Assembly (NCBI GenBank): GCA_003725745.1
Contig: RHDP01000001.1
Coordinates: 3,046,001 to 3,110,000, forward strand
Source of the DNA: Streptomyces sp. I6
Lineage (GTDB): Bacteria > Actinomycetota > Actinomycetes > Streptomycetales > Streptomycetaceae
Length of the DNA stretch: 64,000 bases
Direction of reading: 5' to 3'
Part shown: positions 25,638 to 35,559 of the stretch, piece after piece
Position numbering within the stretch: the stretch's first letter is position 1
Layout: each line of letters begins with the position of its first letter
The notes under the pieces: generated by a model
Database searches by the model: none
Told to the model about the DNA's origin: nothing
Seen by the model: only the letters and a program-made list of their open reading frames with translations
Program-made: the position numbers and the translations under genes

Positions 25638-26717
25638 CTATGCGCGGACGAGCCAGTCCCCGAGGCGCCCCAGCAGCGCGTCGCCGACCGCGTTCTCCGC
25701 GTGTCCCATGCCCGGTTCCAGCCACAGTTCGGACGGTCCGGCGGCGGCCAGCATCCGGGGGTGGTCCAACGGGAAGTACGGGTCGCGGTCGCCGTGGACG
25801 ATCAGCAGCGGGGTCGGGGCGATCAGCGGCACGGCCGCCACCGGGGAGAGCGGCACCGGGTCCCAGTCCCGGGGGTGGATCCGGGTGCGCAGTCCGTAGC
25901 GCCCGACGAGCCGCCCCACGGGGCGGGTGACCACCCAGTGGAGCCTGCGCATCGGCGCCGTGCCCCGGTAGTACCAGCGGGCCGGCGCGCTCACCGCGGC
26001 GACGGCGTCGGTCCGGCACTCCCGGGCGTCCGCCGCGAGCCACGGCTCCGGAGCGGACTCGTACGGCCGCCGCCGCTCCCCGCGTCTGCGCCGCGCGTCC
26101 GCCGTGGGCCGACGCTCCGGGGCGCCCGCGCCCGCGTCCACGGCCGCGGCGGACCGCTCCCGGGCCGCTCCCCCGTACGCCGCCCCGTACAGCGCCGCGT
26201 GCCGCAGCGCCACCGAGCCGCCCATCGAGAAGCCGGCCGTGACGACGCGCCGGTACCCCAGGGACCGCGCCCAGGCGACCGCCGCGGCCAGGTCCAGCAC
26301 CTCGCGGTCGCCTACGGTCGATAGTCCGCCGGAGCGGCCGTGGCCCCGGAAGGAGAAGGTGACGACCGCCGCGCTGCGGGCGAGCACACGGGCCGCCCGG
26401 CGCACCGCCGGGCGGTCCACCGAGCCGGTGAAGCCGTGCGCCACGACGATCGCCGTCCCGGCCGCCACGCCCCCGGGGCGGCGCTCGCCATCCCCATCAG
26501 CCCCATCAGCCCCGCCGCCACCGTCAGCCCTGTCTTCCCCGTCTTCGCCGTCATGCTCGCCGGAACAGCCGGAACAGCCGGACCCGCCCTCCGGACGACG
26601 CCCCGGCTCCCCCTCGGACCGGGCCGCGCGGGGCTCGTGGAGGGCCTCGACGAGCACCCCGTCACAGGTCCTCAGCATTGCGCGAAGGGGTCCCGCGGTG
26701 ATCGAGGAAACATCCAC
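25638..26717 (-). CDS. Alpha/beta hydrolase with two long insertions
   Basis: A 359-residue serine hydrolase-like protein. The core elements are [20 protein letters not shown] (oxyanion loop), [17 protein letters not shown] (nucleophile elbow, Ser in GFSMGG), the acid in [15 protein letters not shown] and the catalytic His in [11 protein letters not shown]. Two stretches look foreign to the fold. One is an acidic/Gly insert near residues 26-68 ([32 protein letters not shown]). The other is an Arg/Ala insert of about 55 residues after the nucleophile elbow. GTG 26715-26717 ([20 protein letters not shown]) is the preferred start. It is divergent from glnR. Confidence 0.75.
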   Translation of the reverse strand: MDVSSITAGPLRAMLRTCDGVLVEALHEPRAARSEGEPGRRPEGGSGCSGCSGEHDGEDGEDRADGGGGADGADGDGERRPGGVAAGTAIVVAHGFTGSVDRPAVRRAARVLARSAAVVTFSFRGHGRSGGLSTVGDREVLDLAAAVAWARSLGYRRVVTAGFSMGGSVALRHAALYGAAYGGAARERSAAAVDAGAGAPERRPTADARRRRGERRRPYESAPEPWLAADARECRTDAVAAVSAPARWYYRGTAPMRRLHWVVTRPVGRLVGRYGLRTRIHPRDWDPVPLSPVAAVPLIAPTPLLIVHGDRDPYFPLDHPRMLAAAGPSELWLEPGMGHAENAVGDALLGRLGDWLVRA

Positions 26718-26772
26718 ACTGTGACATCGGCCCTCCGACTCGGAAGTCATGTGGGCTATTCTGCTTGGCAGA

Positions 26773-26804
26773 GGATCCGGGCGACGCAGCCCCCGGGTCC
26801 TTTT
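26773..26804 (+). terminator. Rho-independent-type hairpin in the glnR leader
   Basis: GGATCCGGG pairs with CCCGGGTCC (one G-U pair) across a 10-base loop and is followed by TTTT. It lies 235 bp upstream of glnR on the same strand, 11 bp after a -10-like TATTCT (26757-26762). It could be an attenuator of glnR or the end of a very short RNA. Confidence 0.6.
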
Positions 26805-27037
26805 GTGTTTGCAGGCCGTTGTTACAGACAGGTGAACGAGACGATCGCGGAACCCCTGGGCGCGGGGACCGCGGCCGGGCAAGAAGCAGTTGCCGCATAC
26901 TCCCCCGCGGTCTTCGGGCGTGGGAGGGACCCCCTCTCGCAGGGACGAGGAGGAACCGACGTAATGGGCGAGCGAACCGTGCACGACCGAGAAACGACGC
27001 CCCGCACAGGGGCGGCGACCGGGGCAGGTGGGGCGCG

Positions 27038-27832
27038 ATGAGCTCTCTGCTGCTCCTCACCAACGCCCTCCAGCCGTCCACGGAGGTGCTTCCCGCACTC
27101 GGCCTGCTCCTCCACAACGTGCGGGTAGCCCCGGCGGAGGGCCCGGCCCTCGTCGACACCCCGGGCGCCGACGTGATCCTGGTCGACGGGCGACGCGACC
27201 TCCCCCAGGTCCGCAGCCTCTGCCAGCTGCTCCGCTCCACCGGGCCCGGCTGCCCGCTGATCCTCGTCGTCACGGAGGGCGGTCTCGCGGCCGTCACCGC
27301 CGACTGGGGCATCGACGACGTGCTGCTGGACACCGCCGGTCCCGCCGAGGTGGAGGCCCGGCTGCGGCTGGCGACGGGCCGCCAGCAGCTCACCTCGGAC
27401 GACTCCCCCATGGAGATCCGCAACGGTGATCTGTCCGTCGACGAGGCGACGTACAGCGCGAAGCTGAAGGGCAGGGTCCTGGACCTGACCTTCAAGGAGT
27501 TCGAACTGCTGAAGTACCTGGCCCAGCACCCCGGCCGGGTCTTCACCCGGGCCCAGCTGCTCCAGGAGGTCTGGGGCTACGACTACTTCGGCGGCACGCG
27601 CACGGTCGACGTGCACGTGCGGAGGCTGCGCGCCAAGCTCGGTCCCGAGCACGAGTCCCTCATCGGGACCGTGCGCAACGTGGGCTACCGCTTCGTCACC
27701 CCGGAGAAGGCCGAGCGCTCGGCGGAGGAGACCGCCGCCGCGAAGGCGAAGAAGGCGTCCGCCGGATCCACCGCCCCGGCCGCCGACACGATCGAGGACG
27801 TCGAGGCCGCCGTACGCCCTGCCCAGAGGTAG
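27038..27832 (+). CDS. glnR: GlnR, OmpR-type global nitrogen regulator
   Basis: A 264-residue orphan OmpR-family regulator. From memory it is nearly identical to S. coelicolor GlnR ([20 protein letters not shown], then [20 protein letters not shown]). GlnR activates or represses glnA, amtB, nirB, ureA and other nitrogen genes. The receiver keeps the Asp at residue 50 but has an atypical acidic pocket; GlnR works without a partner kinase. The C-terminal winged helix is intact: [20 protein letters not shown], then [15 protein letters not shown]. The tail is Lys/Ala-rich. ATG 27038 with the GGTGGGG site. A hairpin with a U-run lies in the leader. Confidence 0.96.
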   Translation: MSSLLLLTNALQPSTEVLPALGLLLHNVRVAPAEGPALVDTPGADVILVDGRRDLPQVRSLCQLLRSTGPGCPLILVVTEGGLAAVTADWGIDDVLLDTAGPAEVEARLRLATGRQQLTSDDSPMEIRNGDLSVDEATYSAKLKGRVLDLTFKEFELLKYLAQHPGRVFTRAQLLQEVWGYDYFGGTRTVDVHVRRLRAKLGPEHESLIGTVRNVGYRFVTPEKAERSAEETAAAKAKKASAGSTAPAADTIEDVEAAVRPAQR

Positions 27833-27855
27833 GTCACCACGCGTAGACTGCGCGC

Positions 27856-28881
27856 GTGGCCAAGGTGACGCGGGACGACGTGGCGCGACTGGCGGGTACT
27901 TCGACCGCGGTCGTCAGCTATGTCATCAACAACGGACCCCGGCCGGTCGCACCGGCCACGCGCGAGCGTGTACTCGCCGCGATCAAGGAGCTGGGCTACC
28001 GGCCCGACCGGGTCGCACAGGCGATGGCCTCGCGGCGCACCGACCTCATAGGCATGATCGTGCCGGACGCCCGGCAGCCGTTCTTCGCGGAGATGGCCCA
28101 CGCGGTGGAGCGGGCCGCGGCCGACCGCGGCAAGATGGTCCTGGTCGGTAATTCGGACTACCGCGACGAGCGCGAGGTCCACTACCTGCGGGCCTTCCTC
28201 GGCATGCGGGTCGCCGGGCTGATCCTGGTCAGCCAGGGCCCGAGCGATCGCGCCGCGGCGGAGATCGAGGCCTGGGACGCCCGGGTGGTGCTGCTCCACG
28301 AGCGGCCCGAGGCGATCGACGACGTCGCCGTCGTCACGGACGACATCGGCGGTGCCCAGCTCGCCACACGGCATCTGCTGGAGCACGGTCACCCGTATGT
28401 GGCGTGTCTCGGCGGGGTCGAGGAGACCCCGGCGGTGGGCGACCCGGTGGCCGACCACGTCGAGGGCTGGCGGCGGGCGATGCTGGAGTCCGGGCGATCC
28501 ACGGAGGGCCGCCTGTTCTCGGCGCCGTACAACCGGTACGACGCCTATCGCCTGGCCTTGGAGCTGCTGTCCGGCCCCGAGCGGCCTCCGGCGATCTTCT
28601 GTGCGACGGACGACCAGGCGATCGGTGTGCTGCGGGCGGCCCGGGAGTTGCGGATCGACGTTCCCGGTGAACTCGCTGTGGCGGGCTTCGACGACGTCAA
28701 GGAGGCCGCGCTGACCGATCCGCCGCTGACGACCATCGCCTCCGACCGGCCGGCGATGGCACGCGCGGCGGTCGACCTGGTGCTGGACGACGGTCTGCGG
28801 GTGGTCGGATCGCGGCGGGAGCGGGTCAAGCTGTTCCCCTCGGCACTGATCGTGCGCCGCTCCTGCGGCTGCGGCGGCTGA
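27856..28881 (+). CDS. LacI-family transcriptional regulator
   Basis: A 341-residue repressor. The N-terminal helix-turn-helix is [20 protein letters not shown]; the hinge helix and periplasmic-binding-protein-like core start near residue 60 ([20 protein letters not shown]). The C-terminus ends CGCGG, unusual in having several Cys. The effector and targets are not evident from the neighbourhood. GTG 27856 is the start, 23 bp after the glnR stop, so cotranscription with glnR is likely. Confidence 0.93.
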   Translation: MAKVTRDDVARLAGTSTAVVSYVINNGPRPVAPATRERVLAAIKELGYRPDRVAQAMASRRTDLIGMIVPDARQPFFAEMAHAVERAAADRGKMVLVGNSDYRDEREVHYLRAFLGMRVAGLILVSQGPSDRAAAEIEAWDARVVLLHERPEAIDDVAVVTDDIGGAQLATRHLLEHGHPYVACLGGVEETPAVGDPVADHVEGWRRAMLESGRSTEGRLFSAPYNRYDAYRLALELLSGPERPPAIFCATDDQAIGVLRAARELRIDVPGELAVAGFDDVKEAALTDPPLTTIASDRPAMARAAVDLVLDDGLRVVGSRRERVKLFPSALIVRRSCGCGG

Positions 28882-28894
28882 CCCCGCGGCGAGG

Positions 28895-28983
28895 GCCTGC
28901 TCCCCGCCGGCCGGGCGGCATGCCCACGGCCGCCGCCGACCCCTTCAGCGCATGAGCCTGCTCCCCGCCGGCCGGGCGGCATG
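28895..28983. repeat. 28-bp direct repeat after the LacI gene
   Basis: The unit GCCTGCTCCCCGCCGGCCGG, continuing GCGGCATG, occurs at 28895-28922 and again at 28956-28983. Partial copies of CCGGGCGGCATGGGC follow at about 28996. The unit contains CCGCCGGCCGGGCGG, which can fold back on itself. Confidence 0.8.
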
Positions 28984-29103
28984 GGCACTCGCACCGGGCG
29001 GCATGGGCGCTCGGGCCGGGGGCATCCCGGATGCCCGCACGCGCGCACGCCGTCCGCTCCTCCCCCACCGCGGCGGGGAGGCATTTACATGGGGCATACA
29101 CGC

Positions 29104-29147
29104 TTCTGTCGGGCTTCTCAGGGCGTCCTCAGCGCTCTTTCATGTAC
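29104..29147 (+). promoter_or_regulatory. 11-bp direct repeats, candidate response-regulator site before htrA
   Basis: Four consecutive 11-base units read TTCTGTCGGGC, TTCTCAGGGCG, TCCTCAGCGCT and CTTTCATGTAC. Units 2-4 share TCA at the same phase. This 11-bp spacing is what OmpR/PhoB-type regulators bind, and the operon encodes one. MprA-type sites in mycobacteria also contain CTCAG-like direct repeats. Start codon is 20 bp downstream. Confidence 0.5.
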
Positions 29148-29166
29148 GGGCCCGACAGTCGTCACC

Positions 29167-30213
29167 ATGACGGACCACCACCACCGCAGCGGCGGCGACG
29201 GCACCCACCCCGACCCCGCGCACCCGTACTCGTCCCCGTACTCCCACCCGGACCCCGGCGACGGGGCGTACCCGCCGCCGCCCCCGCACGCCCCCGAGGC
29301 GTCCGCTCCCGCCCCCGGTCACCGGGCCCGCGCCAGGCGGCCCGTCGCGCTGATCGCGGCCGTGGCGATCGCGGCCGCGGCCGTCGGCGGCGGGGCCGCG
29401 ACGCTCGTGGAGCGGTTCACCACCGGGAGCACGCCCGCCGCCACCGCGGCCGTCAACGGCACGACGGTGTCCCAGAGCGGCAAGGGCACCGTCGCGGGTG
29501 TCGCACAGGCCGTCTCACCCAGCATCGTGGAGATCAACGCCTCGTCCGGCTCGGGCGAGTCCACCGGTTCAGGCGTGATCATCACCTCGGACGGCGAGAT
29601 CGTGACCAACAACCATGTGATCGCCGGCGCGGACACCATCAAGGTCCGGCTCAGCGACGGCACGGCGTACACCGCGGACGTCGTCGGCACCGACCCCGAC
29701 AAGGATCTGGCGCTGGTCAAGCTGCGGGGCGCAGAGGGCCTGAAGGCGGCCGCCCTCGGCGACTCGAGCAGTCTGGAGGTCGGCGACGAGGTCGTCGCGA
29801 TCGGCTCCCCGGAGGGCCTCACCGGCACCGTGACCAGCGGCATCGTCTCGGCCCTCGACCGGGACGTGACCGTCGCCAAGGATGAGGGAGACGAGGGCCA
29901 GGGACAGGGACAGGGGCGGCAGGACCCGCGGGAGAACTGGCCCTTCGAGTTCGGCGGCCGGCAGTTCAACGGCGACACCGGCGACACCAAGACCACGTAC
30001 AAGGCCATCCAGACCGACGCCTCGCTCAACCCCGGCAACTCCGGCGGTGCGCTGATCAACATGAACGGCGAGATCATCGGCATCAACTCCGCCATGTACT
30101 CGCCGAGTTCCGCGACCGGTTCGACCGCCGGCAGCGTCGGTCTCGGGTTCGCCATCCCCATCGACACCGTCAAGGCCGACCTGGACACCCTCCGCTCGGG
30201 CGGCGGCGCCTGA
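29167..30213 (+). CDS. HtrA/DegP-like S1C serine protease (no PDZ domain)
   Basis: A 348-residue envelope protease. A His/Pro/Ser-rich cytoplasmic head is followed by one membrane helix (about residues 59-82) and a trypsin-like domain with catalytic H150 (TNNHVI), D180 (PDKDLALVK) and S292 (NPGNSGGAL). No PDZ domain follows: the protein ends soon after [14 protein letters not shown]. An acidic/Gln insert ([17 protein letters not shown], about residues 241-257) interrupts the loop before the third motif. It heads an operon with its response regulator and histidine kinase, like mycobacterial PepD-MprAB, so it probably answers envelope stress. ATG 29167. Confidence 0.93.
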   Translation: MTDHHHRSGGDGTHPDPAHPYSSPYSHPDPGDGAYPPPPPHAPEASAPAPGHRARARRPVALIAAVAIAAAAVGGGAATLVERFTTGSTPAATAAVNGTTVSQSGKGTVAGVAQAVSPSIVEINASSGSGESTGSGVIITSDGEIVTNNHVIAGADTIKVRLSDGTAYTADVVGTDPDKDLALVKLRGAEGLKAAALGDSSSLEVGDEVVAIGSPEGLTGTVTSGIVSALDRDVTVAKDEGDEGQGQGQGRQDPRENWPFEFGGRQFNGDTGDTKTTYKAIQTDASLNPGNSGGALINMNGEIIGINSAMYSPSSATGSTAGSVGLGFAIPIDTVKADLDTLRSGGGA

Positions 30214-30233
30214 GAGCGTGCGAGGCTGGGGCC

Positions 30234-30962
30234 ATGACCTCCACACCGGACGACGGCGGGCGCATCCTCGTCGTCGACGACGAGCCCGCAGTGCGCGAGG
30301 CGCTCCAGCGCAGCCTCGCCTTCGAGGGGTACACCACCGAAGTCGCCGTCGACGGCGCCGACGCGCTCGCCAAGGTGGAGTCCTACCGGCCGGACCTGGT
30401 CGTCCTGGACGTCCAGATGCCGCGCATGGACGGACTGACCGCGGCGCGCAGGCTGCGGTCCGCCGGCTCCACCCTGCCGATCCTGATGCTGACCGCACGG
30501 GACACCGTCGGTGACCGCGTCACCGGCCTCGACGCCGGGGCCGACGACTACCTGGTGAAGCCGTTCGAGCTGGACGAACTGCTGGCGCGGATCAGGGCAC
30601 TGCTGCGGCGCAGCTCGTACGCGGCCTCCGGGCCCGGCGGCGGGGACTCCGGCGAGGTGCTGTCGTTCGCGGACCTCCGGATGGACCTGATCACCCGCGA
30701 GGTCACGCGTGGGCCGCGCCGGGTCGAGCTGACCCGCACCGAGTTCACCCTGCTGGAGCTGTTCCTGGCCCACCCGAGGCAGGTGCTGACCCGCGAGCAG
30801 ATCCTCAAGACCGTCTGGGGCTTCGACTTCGAGCCGAGCTCCAACTCGCTGGACGTCTACGTGATGTATCTGCGCCGCAAGACCGAGGCGGGCGGAGAGC
30901 CGCGGCTGGTCCACACCGTCCGGGGAGTGGGCTACGCCCTGCGGGAGGGATCCCCGGAGTGA
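30234..30962 (+). CDS. OmpR-family response regulator, MprA-like
   Basis: A 242-residue regulator with receiver ([14 protein letters not shown], phospho-acceptor D59 in [12 protein letters not shown], conserved Lys in [10 protein letters not shown]) and a C-terminal winged helix ([20 protein letters not shown], then [14 protein letters not shown]). It lies 20 bp after htrA and overlaps the kinase by 4 bp. Its likely target is the 11-bp direct repeats upstream of htrA. Confidence 0.95.
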   Translation: MTSTPDDGGRILVVDDEPAVREALQRSLAFEGYTTEVAVDGADALAKVESYRPDLVVLDVQMPRMDGLTAARRLRSAGSTLPILMLTARDTVGDRVTGLDAGADDYLVKPFELDELLARIRALLRRSSYAASGPGGGDSGEVLSFADLRMDLITREVTRGPRRVELTRTEFTLLELFLAHPRQVLTREQILKTVWGFDFEPSSNSLDVYVMYLRRKTEAGGEPRLVHTVRGVGYALREGSPE

Positions 30963-32386
30963 TCCGCAGATTCCGCGCCCTGCCGCTGCGGTCACGGCTC
31001 GCGCTGCTGACGGCGACGGCCGTGGCGGCCGCGGTGGCCGCGGTCGCCGTCGCCTGCTGGCTGCTGGCGCGGGCACAGCTGCGCGACGAACTCGACAACT
31101 CGCTGCGGAACACCAGCGCGCCGCCCGACTCGGTCGCGACCGCGCTGGCGGCGTGCCGGGCACCCGCCAGGACACCCGACGACGCACGGGCCTTCGCGTA
31201 CATCCAGGTCCTCCTCCCCGACGGCACCCGGTGCGTCACCCCCTACACGGAGCCGGTGAAGGTGAAGTCCGCCGACCTCGCCGTGGCGCAGGGGCTGCGG
31301 AAGGACGCACTGCACGGCAGCACCACGGACGACGGCGACGACGTGCGGGTCCACACCGTGTCCAGGCCGGTGCGGGGCCAGCAGGCCGCCGTCATGGTCG
31401 CCCGGCCGCTCAACGAGATCGACTCCGCTCTGAACCGGCTCGTCCTCCTCCTCACCTTCCTCGCCGGCGCCGGAGTCGTCGCCGCCGGAGCCGCCGGCCT
31501 GTGGGTCGCCCGCACCGGTCTGAAGCCCGTCGACCGGCTCACCGACGCCGTCGAGCACGTGGCCCGCACCGAGGACCTGACCGTGCGGATCCCGGTGGAG
31601 GGCGAGGACGAGATCGCACGGCTCTCGCGCTCCTTCAACCAGATGACCGCGGCGCTGGCGTCCTCCCGGGATCGGCAGGCCCAGCTCATCGCGGACGCCG
31701 GCCACGAGCTGCGCACCCCGCTGACCTCGCTGCGGACCAACATCGACCTGCTGGTCCGCAGCGAGCAGACGGGCCGGGCCCTGCCGCCGGACGACCGGGC
31801 GGCGCTGCTGGCCTCCGTCCGGGCGCAGATGTCCGAGCTGGCCGCGCTGATCGGCGATCTGCAGGAGCTGTCCCGGCCGGACAGCGCGGCCCCCGGCCCG
31901 GTCCAGGTCGTCGCGCTGCACGAGATCACCCGGACCGCGCTGGAGCGGGCGCGGCTGCGCGGCCCCGAGCTGAGGATCGAGGCCGATCTTCGGCCCTGGT
32001 ACGTACGGGCCGAGCCCGCAGCGCTGGAGCGCGCCGTCGTCAACGTGCTGGACAACGCGGTGAAGTTCTCGCCACCGCACGGGACGGTCGAGGTGGCGCT
32101 GGACCGCGGGGTGCTGACGGTGCGCGACCACGGCCCCGGGGTGCCACCGGAGGAACTCCCGCATGTCTTCGAGCGGTTCTGGCGCTCCCCGTCCGCCCGT
32201 GCGCTGCCCGGCTCCGGCCTGGGGCTGTCGATCGTGGCCAGGACCGTGCGGCAGGCGGGCGGGGAGGCGGAGCTGCGTCCGGCGGAGGGCGGCGGCACCG
32301 TGGCGGTGGTCCGTCTGCCGGGGGCGCCGGACCTTCCTCCGGAGGTGCCGTCAGTTGTGCCGGATAAGGGATTCGACCAGCCCTGA
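30959..32386 (+). CDS. Sensor histidine kinase, MprB-like
   Basis: A 475-residue membrane kinase. Helix 1 is about 15-36, the extracytoplasmic sensor about 37-158, helix 2 about 159-184. HAMP follows ([20 protein letters not shown]). The HisKA H-box is [15 protein letters not shown] with phospho-accepting H249. The HATPase domain contains [16 protein letters not shown] (N box), [20 protein letters not shown] (G1/F box) and [13 protein letters not shown] (G2). The GTG start overlaps the response regulator stop (GTGA). The 3' end overlaps the end of the convergent PI-PLC-like gene by 36 bp. Confidence 0.95.
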   Translation: MIRRFRALPLRSRLALLTATAVAAAVAAVAVACWLLARAQLRDELDNSLRNTSAPPDSVATALAACRAPARTPDDARAFAYIQVLLPDGTRCVTPYTEPVKVKSADLAVAQGLRKDALHGSTTDDGDDVRVHTVSRPVRGQQAAVMVARPLNEIDSALNRLVLLLTFLAGAGVVAAGAAGLWVARTGLKPVDRLTDAVEHVARTEDLTVRIPVEGEDEIARLSRSFNQMTAALASSRDRQAQLIADAGHELRTPLTSLRTNIDLLVRSEQTGRALPPDDRAALLASVRAQMSELAALIGDLQELSRPDSAAPGPVQVVALHEITRTALERARLRGPELRIEADLRPWYVRAEPAALERAVVNVLDNAVKFSPPHGTVEVALDRGVLTVRDHGPGVPPEELPHVFERFWRSPSARALPGSGLGLSIVARTVRQAGGEAELRPAEGGGTVAVVRLPGAPDLPPEVPSVVPDKGFDQP

Positions 32387-33231
32387 CCGGGTGTTCGGGA
32401 AGTCGAGCACGACGATCCCGAGGGCCTTCCAGCCGCTCGCCGTGCCGTCCAGGAAGCGGTGGACGCGGGGGTTGAGGTCGTCGGAGTTCCACCGCGGCGG
32501 CAGATAGGCGGAGGTGCTGACGAAGTTGGCGAACAGCCTGCCCGGCTGCTCCACCGCCTTGCGCAGATGCGCCACGACCTTGGGGTACTTGTCCCACGGC
32601 GGGGCGTTCCAGTCGTCCTGGGTGTCGAACACCGCGCCGTCCCGCCACTTCGGGCCGGGCAAACCTCCGTTGTCCGCGATCAGGACGATCTTTCCGCGCG
32701 CCCGGCCGAGAACGGGGAGGGTGTCGCCGATGTGGAACAGCGGGCGCCAGCCGCGTACGTCGAGGTAGTCGTCGAAGACGGCGCGGAAGGCGGCGTCGCT
32801 CTCTCCCGAGTACTCCTGCTTCACCCGCATCAGGACGGTTTCCGACGGGTGGGCGCGCAGGAAGTCGCGACAGGCGACGAGGACGTCGCCGAACATCATG
32901 TGCTGGTAGGAGGGCCCGTGGTGGATCGCGAACGAGCCGTCGATGGCCCGGCACCGTATGTCCAGGAACCGGATGCCCGAGTCGAGCTGCTGCGCGATGG
33001 TCGCGTTCTGGCACTCCGCCCAGGGGCCGCCGAAGCGGGCGCCGGAGTCGTGGGTGCCGGGGATGGTGAGCGTCCGCAGCGCCCTGGCGCCGTCGAAGCC
33101 GGCCATCCAGTCCCGCGGGCCGAGCGCCCGCCGCGGCGCGGCCGCCGCCGGGCCGGGGCCGGTGCGCCGATGAGAACGGACGCGGAGGTCGCCGCCGCGC
33201 CCGTGAGGAAACCGCGCCTGGTCAGGGACAT
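32351..33231 (-). CDS. Secreted PI-PLC-like phosphodiesterase (Tat substrate), frameshifted as sequenced
   Basis: With one base restored the protein is about 293 residues. It starts MSLTRRGFLTGAAATSASV, a twin-arginine signal (RRGFL). The mature part is a PI-specific phospholipase C domain: TIPGTHDSG (first catalytic His), SGIRFLDIRCRAIDGSFAIH (second His in the IHHG region) and FANFVSTSAY. Bacterial members cleave phosphatidylinositol and similar lipids. The frame changes between the signal region and the mature domain near the G/C runs at 33150-33159, so the second half would start only at ATG 33104-33106 if unrepaired. Confidence 0.82.
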
Positions 33232-33505
33232 ACTGGCTGTCTCCTTCGTCGGCCTCCGCGATGTGGGGGCGTCGCGGTCGGCACCGGGATGATGACAGAC
33301 ATGCTCATGACAGGAAATGCACCGGTCGGAAAGGCCGCGATGCAATGAGCCGGACGGAACGGCTCGAAGCGGAGAGCCGCACGGGGAACGGCGGAAACAC
33401 ACCCCGGACGGGGAGCGGGGGAGACACGCCCCGGACGGAAACCGCCGGGAGCCGCGGAAGACATATCGGGGGGAGAAACGCGCCGGACGGAAACCGCGGG
33501 AAGAG

Positions 33506-33542
33506 AGGAGGGGCGGCGGACCCGCGGTCCGCCGCCCCTCCT
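33506..33542 (-). terminator. Strong hairpin between 5'-nucleotidase and PI-PLC genes
   Basis: A perfect 17-bp stem (AGGAGGGGCGGCGGACC) with a 3-base loop CGC lies 53 bp downstream of the 5'-nucleotidase stop on the minus strand. Confidence 0.8.
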
Positions 33543-33543
33543 C

Positions 33544-33587
33544 GTTCGGCCGGCGTTCGGCCGGCGTTCGGCCGGCGTTCGCCCGGC
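33544..33587. repeat. 11-bp tandem repeat GTTCGGCCGGC, four copies
   Basis: Three perfect copies and one with a single change follow directly after the hairpin. The remaining gap (33232-33505) has GGACGGAAACCG/CCCCGGACGG direct repeats and no gene. Confidence 0.8.
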
Positions 33588-33595
33588 TCAGCCGG

Positions 33596-35422
33596 TCACC
33601 TGACGACCGTGATCCGGCCCGTCGCCGGCGGTGCCAGCGGGGCACCCGGGCTGGAGTGCGCGGCGAAGTAGGCGTTGAGCATGTCCAGGTCGGACGCGCC
33701 CACCAGCTTGTTCTTGTGCTCCTTCAGCACCGCGAAGCCGTCGCCCCCGCCCGCGAGGAACTCGTTCATCGCGACACGGTAGGTCTTCGCAGGGTCGATC
33801 GGCTCCCCGTTCAGCCTCACGGAGTCCGTCACGATCCGGTCGGCACCGCTCTTCGTCAGGTCCAGGGTGTAGGTGAAGCCACTCGACACCTGGAGGATCT
33901 TCGGTGCGGCCTGGTTGGAGCCGCTGACCTGCTGCTGCAGCGCGGTGATCAGCTGGGCACCGGTGAGGTCGACCGCCGTCATCATGTTGGTGAACGGCTG
34001 CACGGTGAACGCCTCGCCGTAGGTCACGACGCCGTCGCCCTCACTGCCGGACGCCTTGTGGACCAGGCCGGCACGGATGCCGCCCGGGTTCATCAGCGCG
34101 AGCTGCGCGCCGCCCTTGTCCGCCGGGGCCATGCCCTCCAGCTGCGCGTCGGCGATCAGGTTGCCCGCCGGGCGCTCGGGCGCGTCGGCGGGGTTCTCGA
34201 TGTCCGCCGAGATGTAGCCGACGGGCCTGTTGGCGATCGGCGCGGCCAGGGTGTTCCAGCGGTCGATCAGCTGCGTGATGTCCGCCGCCTTGGGCACGTC
34301 GCGGGTGACGACGTGGTTGGCGGACGCCACGGACGTGCGCACGATGTCGCGGGTGCGGCGGTCGTAGGTGAGCGTCGTGTCGGTGTAGAGCTTGCCGAAC
34401 GAGGCGGCCGAGGTGACCGTGCGCGGCTTGCCGGACGGGTCCGGGATCGTGCACGCGTACGCCTGGTGGGTGTGACCGGTGATCAGCGCGTCGACCTGGG
34501 GGCTGACGTTCTTGGCGATGTCGACGATCGGGCCGGAGATCCCGTCGCCCGGGCCGGGGCTGTCGCAGTCGTAGTTGTACGAGCCCGAGGCCGGCGCGCC
34601 GCCCTCGTGCAGCAGCGCGACGATCGACTTCACACCCTTGCGCTCCAGCACCTTGGCGTACTTGTTGATCGTCTCGATCTCGTCGCCGAACTTCAGGCCC
34701 TTGATGCCCTCGGCGCTGACGATGTTCGGAGTGCCCTCGAGGGTGACGCCGATGAAGCCGATCCGCACCCCGTTCTTCTCCCAGACGAAGTACGGGTCCA
34801 GGAGCGGGCGGCCGGACTTCTCGTCGGTGACGTTGGCCGCGAGGTACGGGAAGTCCGCGCCGCGGAAGGTCTTGGGCTTGCCGTTGGCCTTCTTCTCGTA
34901 GCAGCCCTCGACCGGGTGGCAGCCGCCGTTCTGCAGCCGAACGAGTTCCCCGGCCCCCTCGTCGAACTCGTGGTTGCCGACCGAGGTCACATCGAGCTTC
35001 AGCTTGTTCAGCGCCTCGATGGTCGGCTCGTCGTGGAAGAGGCCGGAGAGCATCGGCGAGGCGCCGACCATGTCGCCGGCCGCGGCCGTGATCGAGTAGC
35101 GGTTGCCCTTGCGGGCCTCGCGCAGATGCGTGGCGAGGTACTCGGCGCCGCCCGCGTCGATGGTGCGGGTGGTGCCGTCCTCGTCGGTGTGGGTGACCCG
35201 GCCCGCCGAGCCGGCGGGCGGCTGCAGGTTGCCGTGCAGGTCGTTGAAGGACAGTAGCTGGACGTCGACGGTGCGGCCGTAACCGTATCCGTGGTCGTGG
35301 CCGTGCCCCTGGCCGCGGTCGTGAGCCCCCGCGGGCATCGCGGCGACGAGTGCGCCGACAGTGGTCAGTCCGGCGGCGGCCGCGAGTATGCGGCGGCGCC
35401 TCTGGTGCGATGTGGCTGACAT
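33596..35422 (-). CDS. Secreted 5'-nucleotidase / metallophosphoesterase
   Basis: A 608-residue exported enzyme. The signal peptide (about residues 1-32, RRRRILAAAAGLTTVGALVAA) precedes a His/Gly-rich linker. The metallophosphoesterase domain has VQLLSFNDLHGNLQPPAG, TAAAGDMVGASPML, VTSVGNHEFDEG and LITGHTHQAY, all metal-ligand motifs. The C-terminal nucleotidase domain runs from about 370 with NLIADAQ, PGGIRAG and FTVQPFTNMM. It hydrolyses nucleotides outside the cell to release phosphate. In S. coelicolor the equivalent gene is under PhoP control; I saw no clean PHO box here, so that point is knowledge of the relative, not sequence. Confidence 0.93.
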   Translation of the reverse strand: MSATSHQRRRRILAAAAGLTTVGALVAAMPAGAHDRGQGHGHDHGYGYGRTVDVQLLSFNDLHGNLQPPAGSAGRVTHTDEDGTTRTIDAGGAEYLATHLREARKGNRYSITAAAGDMVGASPMLSGLFHDEPTIEALNKLKLDVTSVGNHEFDEGAGELVRLQNGGCHPVEGCYEKKANGKPKTFRGADFPYLAANVTDEKSGRPLLDPYFVWEKNGVRIGFIGVTLEGTPNIVSAEGIKGLKFGDEIETINKYAKVLERKGVKSIVALLHEGGAPASGSYNYDCDSPGPGDGISGPIVDIAKNVSPQVDALITGHTHQAYACTIPDPSGKPRTVTSAASFGKLYTDTTLTYDRRTRDIVRTSVASANHVVTRDVPKAADITQLIDRWNTLAAPIANRPVGYISADIENPADAPERPAGNLIADAQLEGMAPADKGGAQLALMNPGGIRAGLVHKASGSEGDGVVTYGEAFTVQPFTNMMTAVDLTGAQLITALQQQVSGSNQAAPKILQVSSGFTYTLDLTKSGADRIVTDSVRLNGEPIDPAKTYRVAMNEFLAGGGDGFAVLKEHKNKLVGASDLDMLNAYFAAHSSPGAPLAPPATGRITVVR

Positions 35423-35559
35423 CTGTCCCCTTGTCAGTTCAGCGTGAAACGACTGTCCTCAGCCGGGCAGCCTAGAGTCAACGCGCGTAGCGCGACAGGG
35501 GGTAGCGGGTTACGAGCTGGTATCCGATCGGGTTCGGCCGGGCGCCGTACCCTCGTCGT

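Noticed and set aside
26819-26835. GTTACAGACAGGTGAAC as a GlnR box in front of glnR
   Set aside because: The first half fits GTNAC, but the second half is out of spacing and reads TGAAC instead of GAAAC. Not good enough to call.
35423-35559. PHO box before the 5'-nucleotidase
   Set aside because: GTTTCACGCTGAACTGACAAG is suggestive but the units do not align at 11 bp with GTTCACC cores. The known PhoP control of the relative is not enough to mark a site.
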